From NCBI GenBank assembly GCA_036734945.1, contig DAIMXP010000010.1:26623-90622 (forward strand): a stretch of 64,000 bases of DNA, written 5' to 3'. The DNA is from UBA4733 sp036734945. Its GTDB lineage: Bacteria; Chloroflexota; UBA4733. Positions 1 to 7,827 of this stretch are shown here, in pieces. The notes under the pieces were generated by a model. It was not told the DNA's origin. It worked only from the letters and a program-made list of their open reading frames with translations, and did not search any database. The number at the start of each line of letters is the position of its first letter. The stretch's first letter is position 1. The position numbers and the translations under genes are program-made.

Positions 1-1041
1 GGCACGACGAGTCAAGCCTCTCCGGCCCCGCCTAGCGCCAACGCCCAGGCGACCTATGCCGCCAGTCACCGAGCCTCTATGACGGTTCAGAAGATGGGAC
101 CAGCCATATTTCAAGTCCATGCCAGTGGTTTCTTGCCCGGCGAACCCGTAACGGCGGGCATAGACGCCGAGCCTTTTTGCCAACACGGCGGTCCTTGCAG
201 TTGGAAGTACAACGCCGATAGGGGCGGTCAACTGCTCGTGATGATTGATCTAGGGTATCTGCCCCCGGGAACGTATTGGTACGGACTCCACGGCGACAAG
301 AGCGCTAACTTTGCCCCAACGACTCAGATCACTATCACCGGGGATACGCCGATACCCGCTGCGTCGACCGCGAGTGCTTCCCTGCCGGCCACTGCATCGC
401 CGGCGAGCACCGCCGCCGCGGCATTGATGAAGGCGACGCTGATGATCGGACGCGCCGCTAACGGCGACTTCGTTATCCATGCTAGCGGATTCAAGCCTGA
501 TGAGGCGCTGACAGTGTACATGGGGCAAGCGGACGGCTCAGGGTGTGTATCAACCGACGGGGCTGGATGCATCTGGCAACGCCAGGCGGACGCGAACGGG
601 GACTATGGACTTTCGACCCCGCTCGACGCGGTTATCACCACCGGCGCCCATTGGTATTGGATCATCGGTGCAGACGGAGAGCAGACCAATCACGTTCAGG
701 TCATGCTTCCAAAGACGGCCGCGCCGCCCGTTGCGAGCACCGCCGTCCCGGCATCCGATCTGCAAATCAATGTGACGCCGCTTAGCGGGACGGTGCTACG
801 GATACATGTAACCGGCCTTTTGCCCAATGAGCCGATCACGGTCCGGATGGGGGCTGATAAAGGACCGAACTGCCAATGGCAGGGCCAGCCTTGCATTTGG
901 CACCGCGTTGCTGCTGGCAACGGAGGCTATGACCGAGACTCGGATCTCACCGAAATCAATGGCCGGGGCAAGTATTGGTACTCCATCTCCGGTGACATAA
1001 GCGGCCGATCCACCCTAACGTCTTTCCAGCTTGTGGACTAA
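1..1041 (+). CDS. Secreted-type protein with three internal repeats (5' end outside window)
   Basis: Function unknown. The reading frame is open to base 1, so the gene is probably cut by the window edge; the first internal ATG is at 79. Three repeats of about 70 residues are visible. Each has a H/V-x-ASGF/TGL-x-P-x-EP start, a cysteine pair in a C-x-GGPC-W or GAGC/QPC-W context, and a G-x-YWY end. Repeats 1 and 2 are joined by an Ala/Ser/Thr/Pro-rich linker typical of surface proteins. The repeats look like small beta-sandwich modules carrying one disulfide each, which is inference. No catalytic motif is seen. A signal peptide would lie upstream of the window. Confidence 0.7.
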   Translation, partial: GTTSQASPAPPSANAQATYAASHRASMTVQKMGPAIFQVHASGFLPGEPVTAGIDAEPFCQHGGPCSWKYNADRGGQLLVMIDLGYLPPGTYWYGLHGDKSANFAPTTQITITGDTPIPAASTASASLPATASPASTAAAALMKATLMIGRAANGDFVIHASGFKPDEALTVYMGQADGSGCVSTDGAGCIWQRQADANGDYGLSTPLDAVITTGAHWYWIIGADGEQTNHVQVMLPKTAAPPVASTAVPASDLQINVTPLSGTVLRIHVTGLLPNEPITVRMGADKGPNCQWQGQPCIWHRVAAGNGGYDRDSDLTEINGRGKYWYSISGDISGRSTLTSFQLVD

Positions 1042-1055
1042 CCGGGCGAGCCCTG

Positions 1056-1085
1056 CTATTCTCCGACGAATGAAGGGGGTGCCAT
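1056..1085. repeat. 30-bp direct repeat, copy 1
   Basis: This intergenic 30-mer recurs at 1925-1954 with 26 of 30 bases identical. The shared core is CCGACGAAT. Copy 2 contains AAAGGAGG followed by an ATG; copy 1 has AAGGGGG and no start codon. It may be a duplicated translation-start region. Confidence 0.6.
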
Positions 1086-1195
1086 ATTATTGCCCGGACA
1101 CTGGCAGGGCAAGTCTACCTGCCAGCACCGTAGGTGGTCCGGGTCGTGACGGTGCGGGGGAAGGTCTAGCGTGTGGGTAGGGGAACAAGTGACTG

Positions 1196-1504
1196 ATGGC
1201 CTTTAGCCAGGATCAACACGAGATCATCATGCGGGCCATCAAGACGAAAACGGCAATGTTTGCCGGCGGTTGCACCTTTTGCCGTCAGAACACGTGGACG
1301 CTGGCTGATGGCCTGGTGGTAGTATCGCTGCTCCCCGGTCCCCCGGTGCCGCACTTCCCGATGGAGTACGTCACACCACCGCCCTATCTGCCGACCGTCG
1401 CTCTCGTCTGTTCAACCTGCGGGCATACTGAGTTGTTCAACCTGATGACACTGGGGCTGGGGGCTATTGTCGGGATTCTCCCCGAGGGGCAGGCGCATGG
1501 ATGA
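1196..1504 (+). CDS. Small zinc-ribbon-like hypothetical protein
   Basis: A 102-residue protein of unknown function. Two cysteine pairs (C-x-F-C near residue 25 and C-S-T-C near residue 73) could bind one zinc ion, as in many short zinc-ribbon proteins. Between them lies a proline-rich stretch, and the C-terminal third is hydrophobic. Its end overlaps the start of the next gene by 8 bp (start at 1497), so the two are probably co-transcribed and translationally coupled. No enzyme motif was found. Confidence 0.65.
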   Translation: MAFSQDQHEIIMRAIKTKTAMFAGGCTFCRQNTWTLADGLVVVSLLPGPPVPHFPMEYVTPPPYLPTVALVCSTCGHTELFNLMTLGLGAIVGILPEGQAHG

Positions 1505-1862
1505 CCAGGGCACCGAGAAGATGCAGATTCTTGCCGAGGCAGAGGCGTCTCCGGTCAGTGTATACTCAGTACCACGCACGGCGATCTACTATTCCCTGTC
1601 CGAATCGGAGTTGCGCATGTTGGAACGCGGCTATTCGTCCGTTTCGCTGGCAGTGGCAACGACCTGCGGCGGCATCTTTGCCACGACGGCCCTCGGATTG
1701 CTCACCTTGCACCTTGACACCAGACCGTTCGCGGTCAGCGTGGCGATCTGCGTCGCAACTGGCTTCGTGGCCCTGCAAAGCGGCCTCCGCTGGTACCAGG
1801 AAAAGCGACACGCCGAGGCCGAGTTCGGGACCCTGCTGCAGGAGCGAAAGCGGACCGCATAA
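1497..1862 (+). CDS. Small two-helix membrane protein, hypothetical
   Basis: About 121 residues. The start at 1497 was chosen because GAGGGGC lies a few bases upstream and it gives a short overlap with the previous gene; an in-frame start at 1467 is possible. Two hydrophobic segments (roughly residues 47-67 and 74-92) form a hairpin anchor, followed by a charged tail rich in Lys, Arg and Glu. The topology resembles small membrane partners of zinc-ribbon proteins, but no family was recognised. Confidence 0.6.
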   Translation: MDDQGTEKMQILAEAEASPVSVYSVPRTAIYYSLSESELRMLERGYSSVSLAVATTCGGIFATTALGLLTLHLDTRPFAVSVAICVATGFVALQSGLRWYQEKRHAEAEFGTLLQERKRTA

Positions 1863-1924
1863 CCTCCCCAGCCGCATGTGCTCGTGGCGGCGCGCGATGC
1901 TGAGCATGTGGAACTCCAGCGCGG

Positions 1925-1954
1925 CTATTCCCCGACGAATAAAGGAGGTCCCAT
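1925..1954. repeat. 30-bp direct repeat, copy 2
   Basis: Second copy of the 30-mer at 1056-1085, with four mismatches. It ends at the ATG of a 30-codon reading frame and supplies a strong ribosome binding site (AAAGGAGG). Confidence 0.6.
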
Positions 1955-2045
1955 GCTGCACGCCCTCGCTGGCGCCGCGCTACGGTCGCCATGGCCCTAC
2001 TCGCCGCGCTGGGACGTCATGCTGCTGCGACCGGCGCGGCAGTGA
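1953..2045 (+). CDS. Possible 30-residue peptide with strong ribosome binding site
   Basis: A very short frame starting at ATG 1953, directly after AAAGGAGG at good spacing. The peptide is Ala/Leu/Arg/Trp-rich with no recognisable motif. The only support is the ribosome binding site and its placement in a repeated sequence. It may equally be the start of a decayed longer gene. Confidence 0.2.
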   Translation: MLHALAGAALRSPWPYSPRWDVMLLRPARQ

Positions 2046-2052
2046 CAATGGC

Positions 2053-2454
2053 TCACCCACCAGGCGTAGCAGCGGTTATTTCGGAGGGGGCGTCTACCGT
2101 CGGTGTGGCGGCGACTGGAGTATGGCGAGAAACCAGGCGGAGGGTCGATTGCCCGCTCGTCGACACTGTCTGCGTCGCAATGCCCGCCGACACTGGCGCA
2201 CGAACTGCGGTTGTCCCCAAGGCACGGCTTCGCTCGGCCAACCTTGTGCTGAGTTCGTCCCGCTCCAACACGCCATCGGTGAAGGTAGCGATATCGCTCG
2301 CGATGGCATACGCTGCTTCGACCAACTCCTTATCGCCTGTGCCCTCCACTTCGCCCAGAACATGGACGGCGAACCAGCGATCGAAGTCGCGCAGTGTCGA
2401 ATGGCCGCTCGCGACGCTCGCGAGCCGGGCGCTGAGGTCACGCCGCATGTCCAC
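2053..2454 (-). CDS. Small conserved hypothetical protein (aromatic D-x-F-x-x-WF type)
   Basis: 133 residues. The N-terminal 70 residues have the layout of a small acidic helical family common in Chloroflexota and Actinobacteria: a leading helix, a short G-x-x-x-L-x-D-F-D-x-WF segment, a helix around a GTGDKELVEAA-like stretch, and a final E-x-EL helix. That family has no assigned function. The C-terminal 50 residues are low-complexity Thr/Ala/Val. The start is GTG 2454 or ATG 2448. It overlaps the upstream minus-strand gene by 17 bp, consistent with an operon. Confidence 0.6.
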   Translation of the reverse strand: MDMRRDLSARLASVASGHSTLRDFDRWFAVHVLGEVEGTGDKELVEAAYAIASDIATFTDGVLERDELSTRLAERSRALGTTAVRAPVSAGIATQTVSTSGQSTLRLVSRHTPVAATPTVDAPSEITAATPGG

Positions 2455-2875
2455 GCCTGATAAACCTTTCGACTATCTCGACCCCGCGGTATTGAGGCGA
2501 CTCTTCAACGACCAGCAAATACCGGAGAAGGCCATCGCCGGTGATCTCAGGGAAGACATCCGGCCACAAACGCATCTGAGCGCCCGCCGCCGTGCTCGCT
2601 TGACCATTCGGGGCAGGCATGCCCACGAATGTACCCACACGTGTACTTTGACATACATAGATTGATGGCGGCAGGGGCCTGCCCGTCTGGATGGGGGAGA
2701 GGTCAATGTCCTCCATTCCCATTGGAGAGGCTCGGCCCAGCGCGCCAAGCTGCGGAATCAATAAACTCCCATCAGTGAACCAGGTTGCTGAGGTCTCCCA
2801 TGGTATTGAGAGCGAGTCGTTTGCGTTGACAAGCGCATCCGGAGCACGCTTGCCATCTACCATCAGTCTATACAT
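2438..2875 (-). CDS. Hypothetical protein upstream of the 133-residue gene
   Basis: A 145-residue frame that overlaps the next minus-strand gene by 17 bp. Nothing is recognised. The C-terminal 30 residues (LLRYLLVVEES then VEIVERFIRR) look like a natural helix-strand-helix, while the N-terminal half is less convincing. A competing plus-strand frame crosses the same DNA with similar third-position GC, so the strand is not certain. It was preferred because of its coupling to the downstream gene. Confidence 0.4.
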   Translation of the reverse strand: MYRLMVDGKRAPDALVNANDSLSIPWETSATWFTDGSLLIPQLGALGRASPMGMEDIDLSPIQTGRPLPPSIYVCQSTRVGTFVGMPAPNGQASTAAGAQMRLWPDVFPEITGDGLLRYLLVVEESPQYRGVEIVERFIRRGHAA

Positions 2876-3032
2876 AGATTCATTCGTGCATACTCATGGT
2901 ATGGGAGCTCTTCATCGCCAGCCACGCACGGCGCACTATCCACTGGTTGATCTTCGCCGGCTCAGGAGTGATCGACTCCGGTGAGTTGGACTTGGCCGTT
3001 GCACCGTTCTAGCGTCACCTCCATAGTAAGCA

Positions 3033-3638
3033 TCACCACCTGGCTCGAAGTCGATGCGCTAACCACGAGGCAAACTTACGAATCAGGCCAACAGGCATCG
3101 CGAGCACAGACTTCGGGCGCGACGCAACAGTGCTAGTAGACCCTAGGGGCGGCTCAAACTTACCATAGTCGGAAAACATTGTGTAGTAATGGTGGGCAAT
3201 GTCGTACGGTGTCACACCACTTGGCGTATCAATTTCAGCGTGGAACCGGTTTTCTTCACCATCGCTACTTGTCAGCGGCGAAGGTACAACTTTCAACTGT
3301 CGATACGAATCTGGAGCCCTGGCTGGGGGATCACAAAGCTTTTGTACCTGTATTACTGCCCATCCCCGGAAATCTCTGGCGGGATTAAACCTCTGCCCCG
3401 CAGTCGCTGCAATAGGACACAGTTCCCGCTTCACTGCACGTTCAACGCTGCTACGACCTAAGCGGTCGAACGAAGTCTTTGTGTCACCTGGCCTATTCAG
3501 AAAGTGCGTATAATGAAACGAATCATTGTCCTTTTGATTCTTCCCCCCGACTAGCCTCGGAGAGGTGGCAAACAGACGGCGCCCTAAATACTCGTTACGC
3601 CCGACGGGAGCGTCGGTGTCCAACTTCCAGGACGGCAC
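3033..3638 (-). CDS. Hypothetical protein, third gene of TIGR04255 operon
   Basis: 201 residues, starting at GTG 3638 just after the stop of the preceding gene; the ATG that overlaps that stop is in another frame and runs into an early stop. No motif was recognised. The N-terminal half is basic and polar. The middle holds a V-x-PSPL segment and a DIAHHYYTMFSDYGKF stretch that looks folded. Base composition is less GC-rich than the neighbourhood, as for the two upstream genes, suggesting that the set was acquired together. Confidence 0.55.
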   Translation of the reverse strand: MPSWKLDTDAPVGRNEYLGRRLFATSPRLVGGKNQKDNDSFHYTHFLNRPGDTKTSFDRLGRSSVERAVKRELCPIAATAGQRFNPARDFRGWAVIQVQKLCDPPARAPDSYRQLKVVPSPLTSSDGEENRFHAEIDTPSGVTPYDIAHHYYTMFSDYGKFEPPLGSTSTVASRPKSVLAMPVGLIRKFASWLAHRLRARW

Positions 3639-3642
3639 GCCA

Positions 3643-4245
3643 TTATGCCGTGAGTAGTTGGGTTAAATACTGCACTTCCTTCTGTATGTCGCCATCTCTA
3701 GGCACCTGCTTTTTAATGGTTTCTCCATTGATCCCAGCGAATAGCAACACGAAGTTCAATGTCACTATAGCCGTAAGCCTGCCGCGTCCGGTCTTGAACT
3801 CGGCCACCAGGTCGCCTACATATGTTCTGTCAAGGTATGGCTCACCAGGCAAAAACTCGGCTGTTGCAACAAAAAACTCGTTCGCCGCATCTGCAATTTC
3901 GCGGTCCAGCCAACAGCCGTCGTTCTCGGCTATGCCAGGCGGCATGATCGAACTATTGATGCGCGACTGCACTATCGGCAGCCAAAATGGTCTCGCGGGC
4001 GGCGCCTGATATAGCAAGGCTTCGGGTTTACTCGTATCAGATACGCCAACGTTTACCGAGAACGACCATATCAGGTTATTCCAGCCGGTAGGCAAACCAC
4101 CTACCGGTATCCAGGAGATCATCGCCTGTTTGAATAAACCAGCGTTGTTGCCACCTGTGCTCTCCCATGCGTTGATGTCCAGAGGAACGCCGCTATAATT
4201 GGCGATATGGGTTGGCATACGCCAGGCAGCAGTCTCACTTACCAT
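3643..4245 (-). CDS. Hypothetical protein, second gene of TIGR04255 operon
   Basis: About 200 residues. Start ATG 4245 was chosen because GGAGG lies about 7 bases upstream and it begins one base after the stop of the TIGR04255 gene; an alternative GTG/ATG at 4269 would overlap. The sequence is a mixed alpha/beta soluble protein with an A-I-V-T-L-N-F-V-L-L-F hydrophobic strand near the C terminus. No family was recognised. In other genomes TIGR04255 genes commonly have unknown neighbours of this size, so a joint role is plausible. Confidence 0.65.
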   Translation of the reverse strand: MVSETAAWRMPTHIANYSGVPLDINAWESTGGNNAGLFKQAMISWIPVGGLPTGWNNLIWSFSVNVGVSDTSKPEALLYQAPPARPFWLPIVQSRINSSIMPPGIAENDGCWLDREIADAANEFFVATAEFLPGEPYLDRTYVGDLVAEFKTGRGRLTAIVTLNFVLLFAGINGETIKKQVPRDGDIQKEVQYLTQLLTA

Positions 4246-4246
4246 T

Positions 4247-5002
4247 TTATGCCTCCCGTAATCGATCAATCGACTTATCCGTCAACAGACGAAAGAATTG
4301 TTCCTTCTCATTTGAGTGAGCGGAGTCAATCCACTTGGTTACCTGTGAGCGGTCACTTGCACTAAAGGAGTTCTTGGTAGACATATCCACATCGACTAGA
4401 ACAGATGTATCCATAGGTAGACTACCTTGAATAAGGTCGGCAGTAGCCACACGGATCGTCACTAGCATGTCCTCAGTCAATTCTCTTGTGAAGTTTACGT
4501 TCATGTGCTCGTAAACTACCTGATTCGCGACTGTTAGACACAGGTCTAGGTCCGACATCGCTCCAATGCCGTGCGGGTCTGGTCTCAAGGCGTTTATATA
4601 TCTAAGGCCTAATCTCCGGACCACGGGGGCGTCAGCCATATCGAACAACGCGTCAACGGACTCGACCAGTCTCGGCTTGAATCTCTCCCAGCCGACATAG
4701 GGGACCATCTGGTGAAAGGATAAAACCTGCGCACCGATGCGCACCGTACGATGGTTGGTGGCGTCAACTAGCTCGAATATGGGTAGGTATCGAAGATTCT
4801 GGTCTCTTTCACGCAGGAGGGACGGAATTTCATGGGCCGGCATTTGGCGTTGGTCGAACCCTTTCCAAGCTGCGTATTCGATGATGCGTCCGAAGAACAC
4901 CTCCGGTACCTTTGTCCCCGTGTCGAAGCGCATTTCAAAAATAGCTTCAATAATGGCATCATGTTTTAGTTTGGTCGGGATCGGCTTACCTGACGTGGAC
5001 AT
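4247..5002 (-). CDS. TIGR04255 family protein
   Basis: 251 residues matching the pattern of the sporadically distributed TIGR04255 family: an N-terminal A-I-I-E-A-I-F-E-M-R-F strand, a central L-x-F-H-Q-M segment followed by W-x-x-F-K-x-R-L, and R-R-L-G-L-R-Y-I-N. The biochemical role is unknown; the patchy distribution and frequent placement in accessory islands have led to suspicion of a defence or toxin-related job. It heads a three-gene minus-strand operon and lies 700 bp from a restriction-modification system. Family assignment is from memory of conserved motifs. Confidence 0.75.
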   Translation of the reverse strand: MSTSGKPIPTKLKHDAIIEAIFEMRFDTGTKVPEVFFGRIIEYAAWKGFDQRQMPAHEIPSLLRERDQNLRYLPIFELVDATNHRTVRIGAQVLSFHQMVPYVGWERFKPRLVESVDALFDMADAPVVRRLGLRYINALRPDPHGIGAMSDLDLCLTVANQVVYEHMNVNFTRELTEDMLVTIRVATADLIQGSLPMDTSVLVDVDMSTKNSFSASDRSQVTKWIDSAHSNEKEQFFRLLTDKSIDRLREA

Positions 5003-5717
5003 TACAACAACGCCAATTTGTTGCCTACAGCAACCGTGGCGTTTGAATTGTGGGCTGTATGGCAGCTTCTAGATCCTTCTATCATGGAGCTGCGTAGCGG
5101 TCCAGGTGGTGCTGCACTTCTCCGCGACGCAGGATAATCGTGGACTGATTTAGCGCAGCCGTGATGCGGAAAAACATTGCGCCGAACTTCGTTCAAAGTA
5201 AGATCCTGTCGCACGCATTGGTAGCAGCCGTCCAGCCGAGCGGCTGTCCCGAGGCCATTCGCCGTAGCCATATCTTCCTAGGTATGCCTGTTCCCAATAG
5301 CATACAGCACTTTTGTGAATTGGTCGATAGCCTATTTGGGTCCAATCCTCCGTCTGACGGGGAGTGCCAGCGAGGCAAAACGGGAGACAGGTTTGAGGTG
5401 CAGCCCGAGCTTGGCGGCGGTCGGCCACCGAAAGCGCCCGGTAACTAGGAGTCTGTCTGTGTTGCCAATTATCTTCTGCCAGACCTTGCGATTCTCAAGG
5501 CGTAGCTTATAAACGCAATATCCGCAGCCTGTCAGAGTTGAAGCTGAAAAGAAGATTCTGTGCAACCCGGACAGACTCCTAGGTCGCGGCAATGTAGTGC
5601 CTACCCGACAGTGAGCCGCCATCAACAATTGGTGCCCTCATCCATGCACGGTGTACGATAGCAAGTGGACGAGCGCGGGCCGACCGCCTGCGGCATGGAC
5701 GATAACCAGGAGCAACC
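5003..5717. other. Non-coding stretch between divergent operons, contains a MITE-like element
   Basis: No convincing gene is present; the short frames here have no recognisable protein and overlap one another on both strands. The stretch carries the upstream regions of the TIGR04255 operon (minus) and the type III restriction-modification genes (plus). The only structured part is the 134-bp terminal-inverted-repeat element at 5447-5580. Confidence 0.6.
5447..5580. mobile_element. 134-bp MITE-like element, copy A
   Basis: Both ends carry an imperfect inverted repeat of about 30 bp beginning AGGAGTCTGTC and running inwards to ATCTTC. A second copy of exactly the same length lies at 57001-57134 in the opposite orientation, with similarity along its whole length. 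No coding capacity. The target duplication is not clear; TA occurs just outside both ends. Confidence 0.7.
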
Positions 5718-7824
5718 GTGGCAAAGATTGACATCACCAAGACCGAGCTCGTCTGGCCCGGCAAGTACAACGACGACGGCACGCGCCGCGAGACGCCGCG
5801 CGTCAACCTGCCGTTCCAGGTCATCGAGCGCATCAACGAGAGCCGCGCCACCCGCGACGCCAACAAGCTGCCCCGCACGCTCTCCCTCTTTGACGCCTAT
5901 TCGGGTGACGAGGGCGACACCTTTGCCGACGGCTGGCGCAACAAGCTCATCTGGGGCGACAACCTGCTGGTTATGGGATCCCTGCTGGAGAAGTTCGCCG
6001 GCAAGATCGACCTCATTTATATCGATCCACCGTTCGCAACGGGGGCGGACTTTTCGTTTACGACGCAACTCGGGGAGGGGTCCCTCGATCTACTGAAGGA
6101 GCAATCGCTAATAGAGGAAAAGGCGTATCGAGACACGTGGGGTAGCGGTATACAGTCCTTTCTGAACATGATGCGAGATCGCTTGACCATAATGGAGGAA
6201 ATGCTATCATCAGAGGGCAGTATTTTTGTTCATCTAGCTCCACCAATGAGTAGCTATGTACGAGTAATCCTCGACGAGATCTTCGGATCTGACAACTTCA
6301 GGAACGAGATTGTCCTGCACAGACCAATCTCGAAGAATCTTCAGAGACAGTTCCCCCGTGTAAGAGGTCTGCCACAGGGCCATGACGTAATGCTATGGTA
6401 CTCAAAATCCGCCGACGTACGGTTCGCGCCGCTACTAAGCACGTAACCAGAACAAAGGCATGCTTTTTCAGCCGATCCCCTCTGGAGCGGCCCATGCCAA
6501 AGTTATGGCCACATGCTTAGTAGACCAAGAGTCCCAAGGTGATGGTTATTGGCACCGCTTCTGGAGCGGCGCGGACAGACCTACAATGCGCTACGAACTG
6601 CTGGGGGAAGCACTGTCGCACGGCCAATGGAAATGGCAGAAATCCAAGGCTCTGGAGGCGGTGACGAACTACGAGGAGTATCAGAGGCTGGCTAATGGAA
6701 GAAGCCTTTACCAGTACTGGTTGGATTCCGGCAAGACCATTAAGTTCATCCGCAAGTCGAAGACTGGGACGGTGGAGAATTGGTATCTCCCTTCCGATGA
6801 GAAATTGGCTGATACAGTCTGGGATGATGTCAAGGTCTACGAAAACCAGAAGGACTATCCTACGCAAAAACATGAAGACCTGCTCACTCGGGTTATCAAC
6901 TTGGCATCCGACGACGGTGACCTCGTGGCCGACTTCTTCTGTGGCTCCGGCACCACTCTCGCCGTCGCAGAAAAGCTCGGTCGCCGCTGGATTGGCGCGG
7001 ACCTCAGCCGCTGGGGTGTTCACGTCACGCGCAAGCGACTACTTGGGATCGAAGGAGCCAAGCCCTTCGAGGTCCTCAACCTCGGCAGGTACGAGCGGCA
7101 GTACTGGCAGGGCGTCACGTTCGGCGGGCGGGCCAGCCAGGAGGTTGCTGTCTTCCAGTACGTCGCCTTTATCCTCAAGCTCTATGGCGCGGAGCCGCTG
7201 GCCGGTCTCCAGCACCTGCACGGCAAGAAGGGGCACGCCGTCGTCCACGTCGGCGCCGTGGATGCGCCGATCACCATCGATGAGATCAATTCCTCGGTGA
7301 CGGAGTGCCGCGCTCTGCGGCAGACGGAACTGCACGTGCTGGGCTGGGAGTGGGAGATGGGCCTCTACGACCTCATGACCGCCGAGGCCAAACGGCAGGG
7401 CGTCAAGCTGCTGCTGCGCAACATCCCGCGCGAGGTCATGGAGCAGCAGGCGGTGGACCGCGGCGACGTGCGCTTCTTCGAGCTGGCTTACCTCCAGGCG
7501 GACATCGCCTGCCCGGCCAACCGCCAGGCTGCCGTCACGCTGCAGGACTTCGTCCTGCCGAATAGCGACCTGATCCCGCCGGAGGTGCGCGACAAGATCA
7601 CGCGCTGGTCGGACTATATCGACTATTGGGCGGTGGATTGGGACTTCCGCGACGACACCTTCACCCAGGGCTTCGTCGCCTACCGCACGCGCAAGGAGCG
7701 CCGCTTGCCCCTCAGTTCCGACCCGCACGCCTACGCGCAGCCCGGCACGTACAGGCTGCTGGTCAAGGTGGTGGATGTCTTCGGCAACGACACCTCGCAA
7801 GCCTACGACCTGGAGGTGCGATAA
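5718..7824 (+). pseudogene. mod: Type III DNA methyltransferase (Mod), split by a frameshift
   Basis: Site-specific adenine methyltransferase of a type III restriction-modification system. Part 1 (5718-6446, 242 residues) holds catalytic motif IV, DPPF, at residues 103-106. Part 2 (open from 6439, first ATG 6460, to 7824) holds the S-adenosylmethionine motif F-x-G-x-G (FFCGSGTT). Motif IV before motif I is the beta-class order usual for Mod. The two parts lie in different frames and can be joined only by one indel within about 6436-6446. The middle (about 6030-6900) is clearly less GC-rich than both ends, as expected for a swapped target-recognition domain. Possible explanations are a real inactivating mutation, a recoding event or a sequencing error. 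The res gene starts 3 bp after the stop. Confidence 0.85.
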
Positions 7825-7827
7825 GCC

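Noticed and set aside
1991..2665. Plus-strand 224-codon frame over the two small minus-strand genes
   Set aside because: Third-position GC does not decide the strand, but the 133-residue minus-strand protein resembles a real small family, while this product is mostly Ala/Thr/Arg without structure.
5161..5448. Short frames on both strands before the MITE
   Set aside because: Several overlapping frames of about 90 codons exist; none has a recognisable protein, a good ribosome binding site or operon context.
6436..6446. Phase variation as the cause of the mod frameshift
   Set aside because: No homopolymer or short tandem repeat lies at the shift; the longest run nearby is five T at 6463-6467, outside the window in which the shift must fall.
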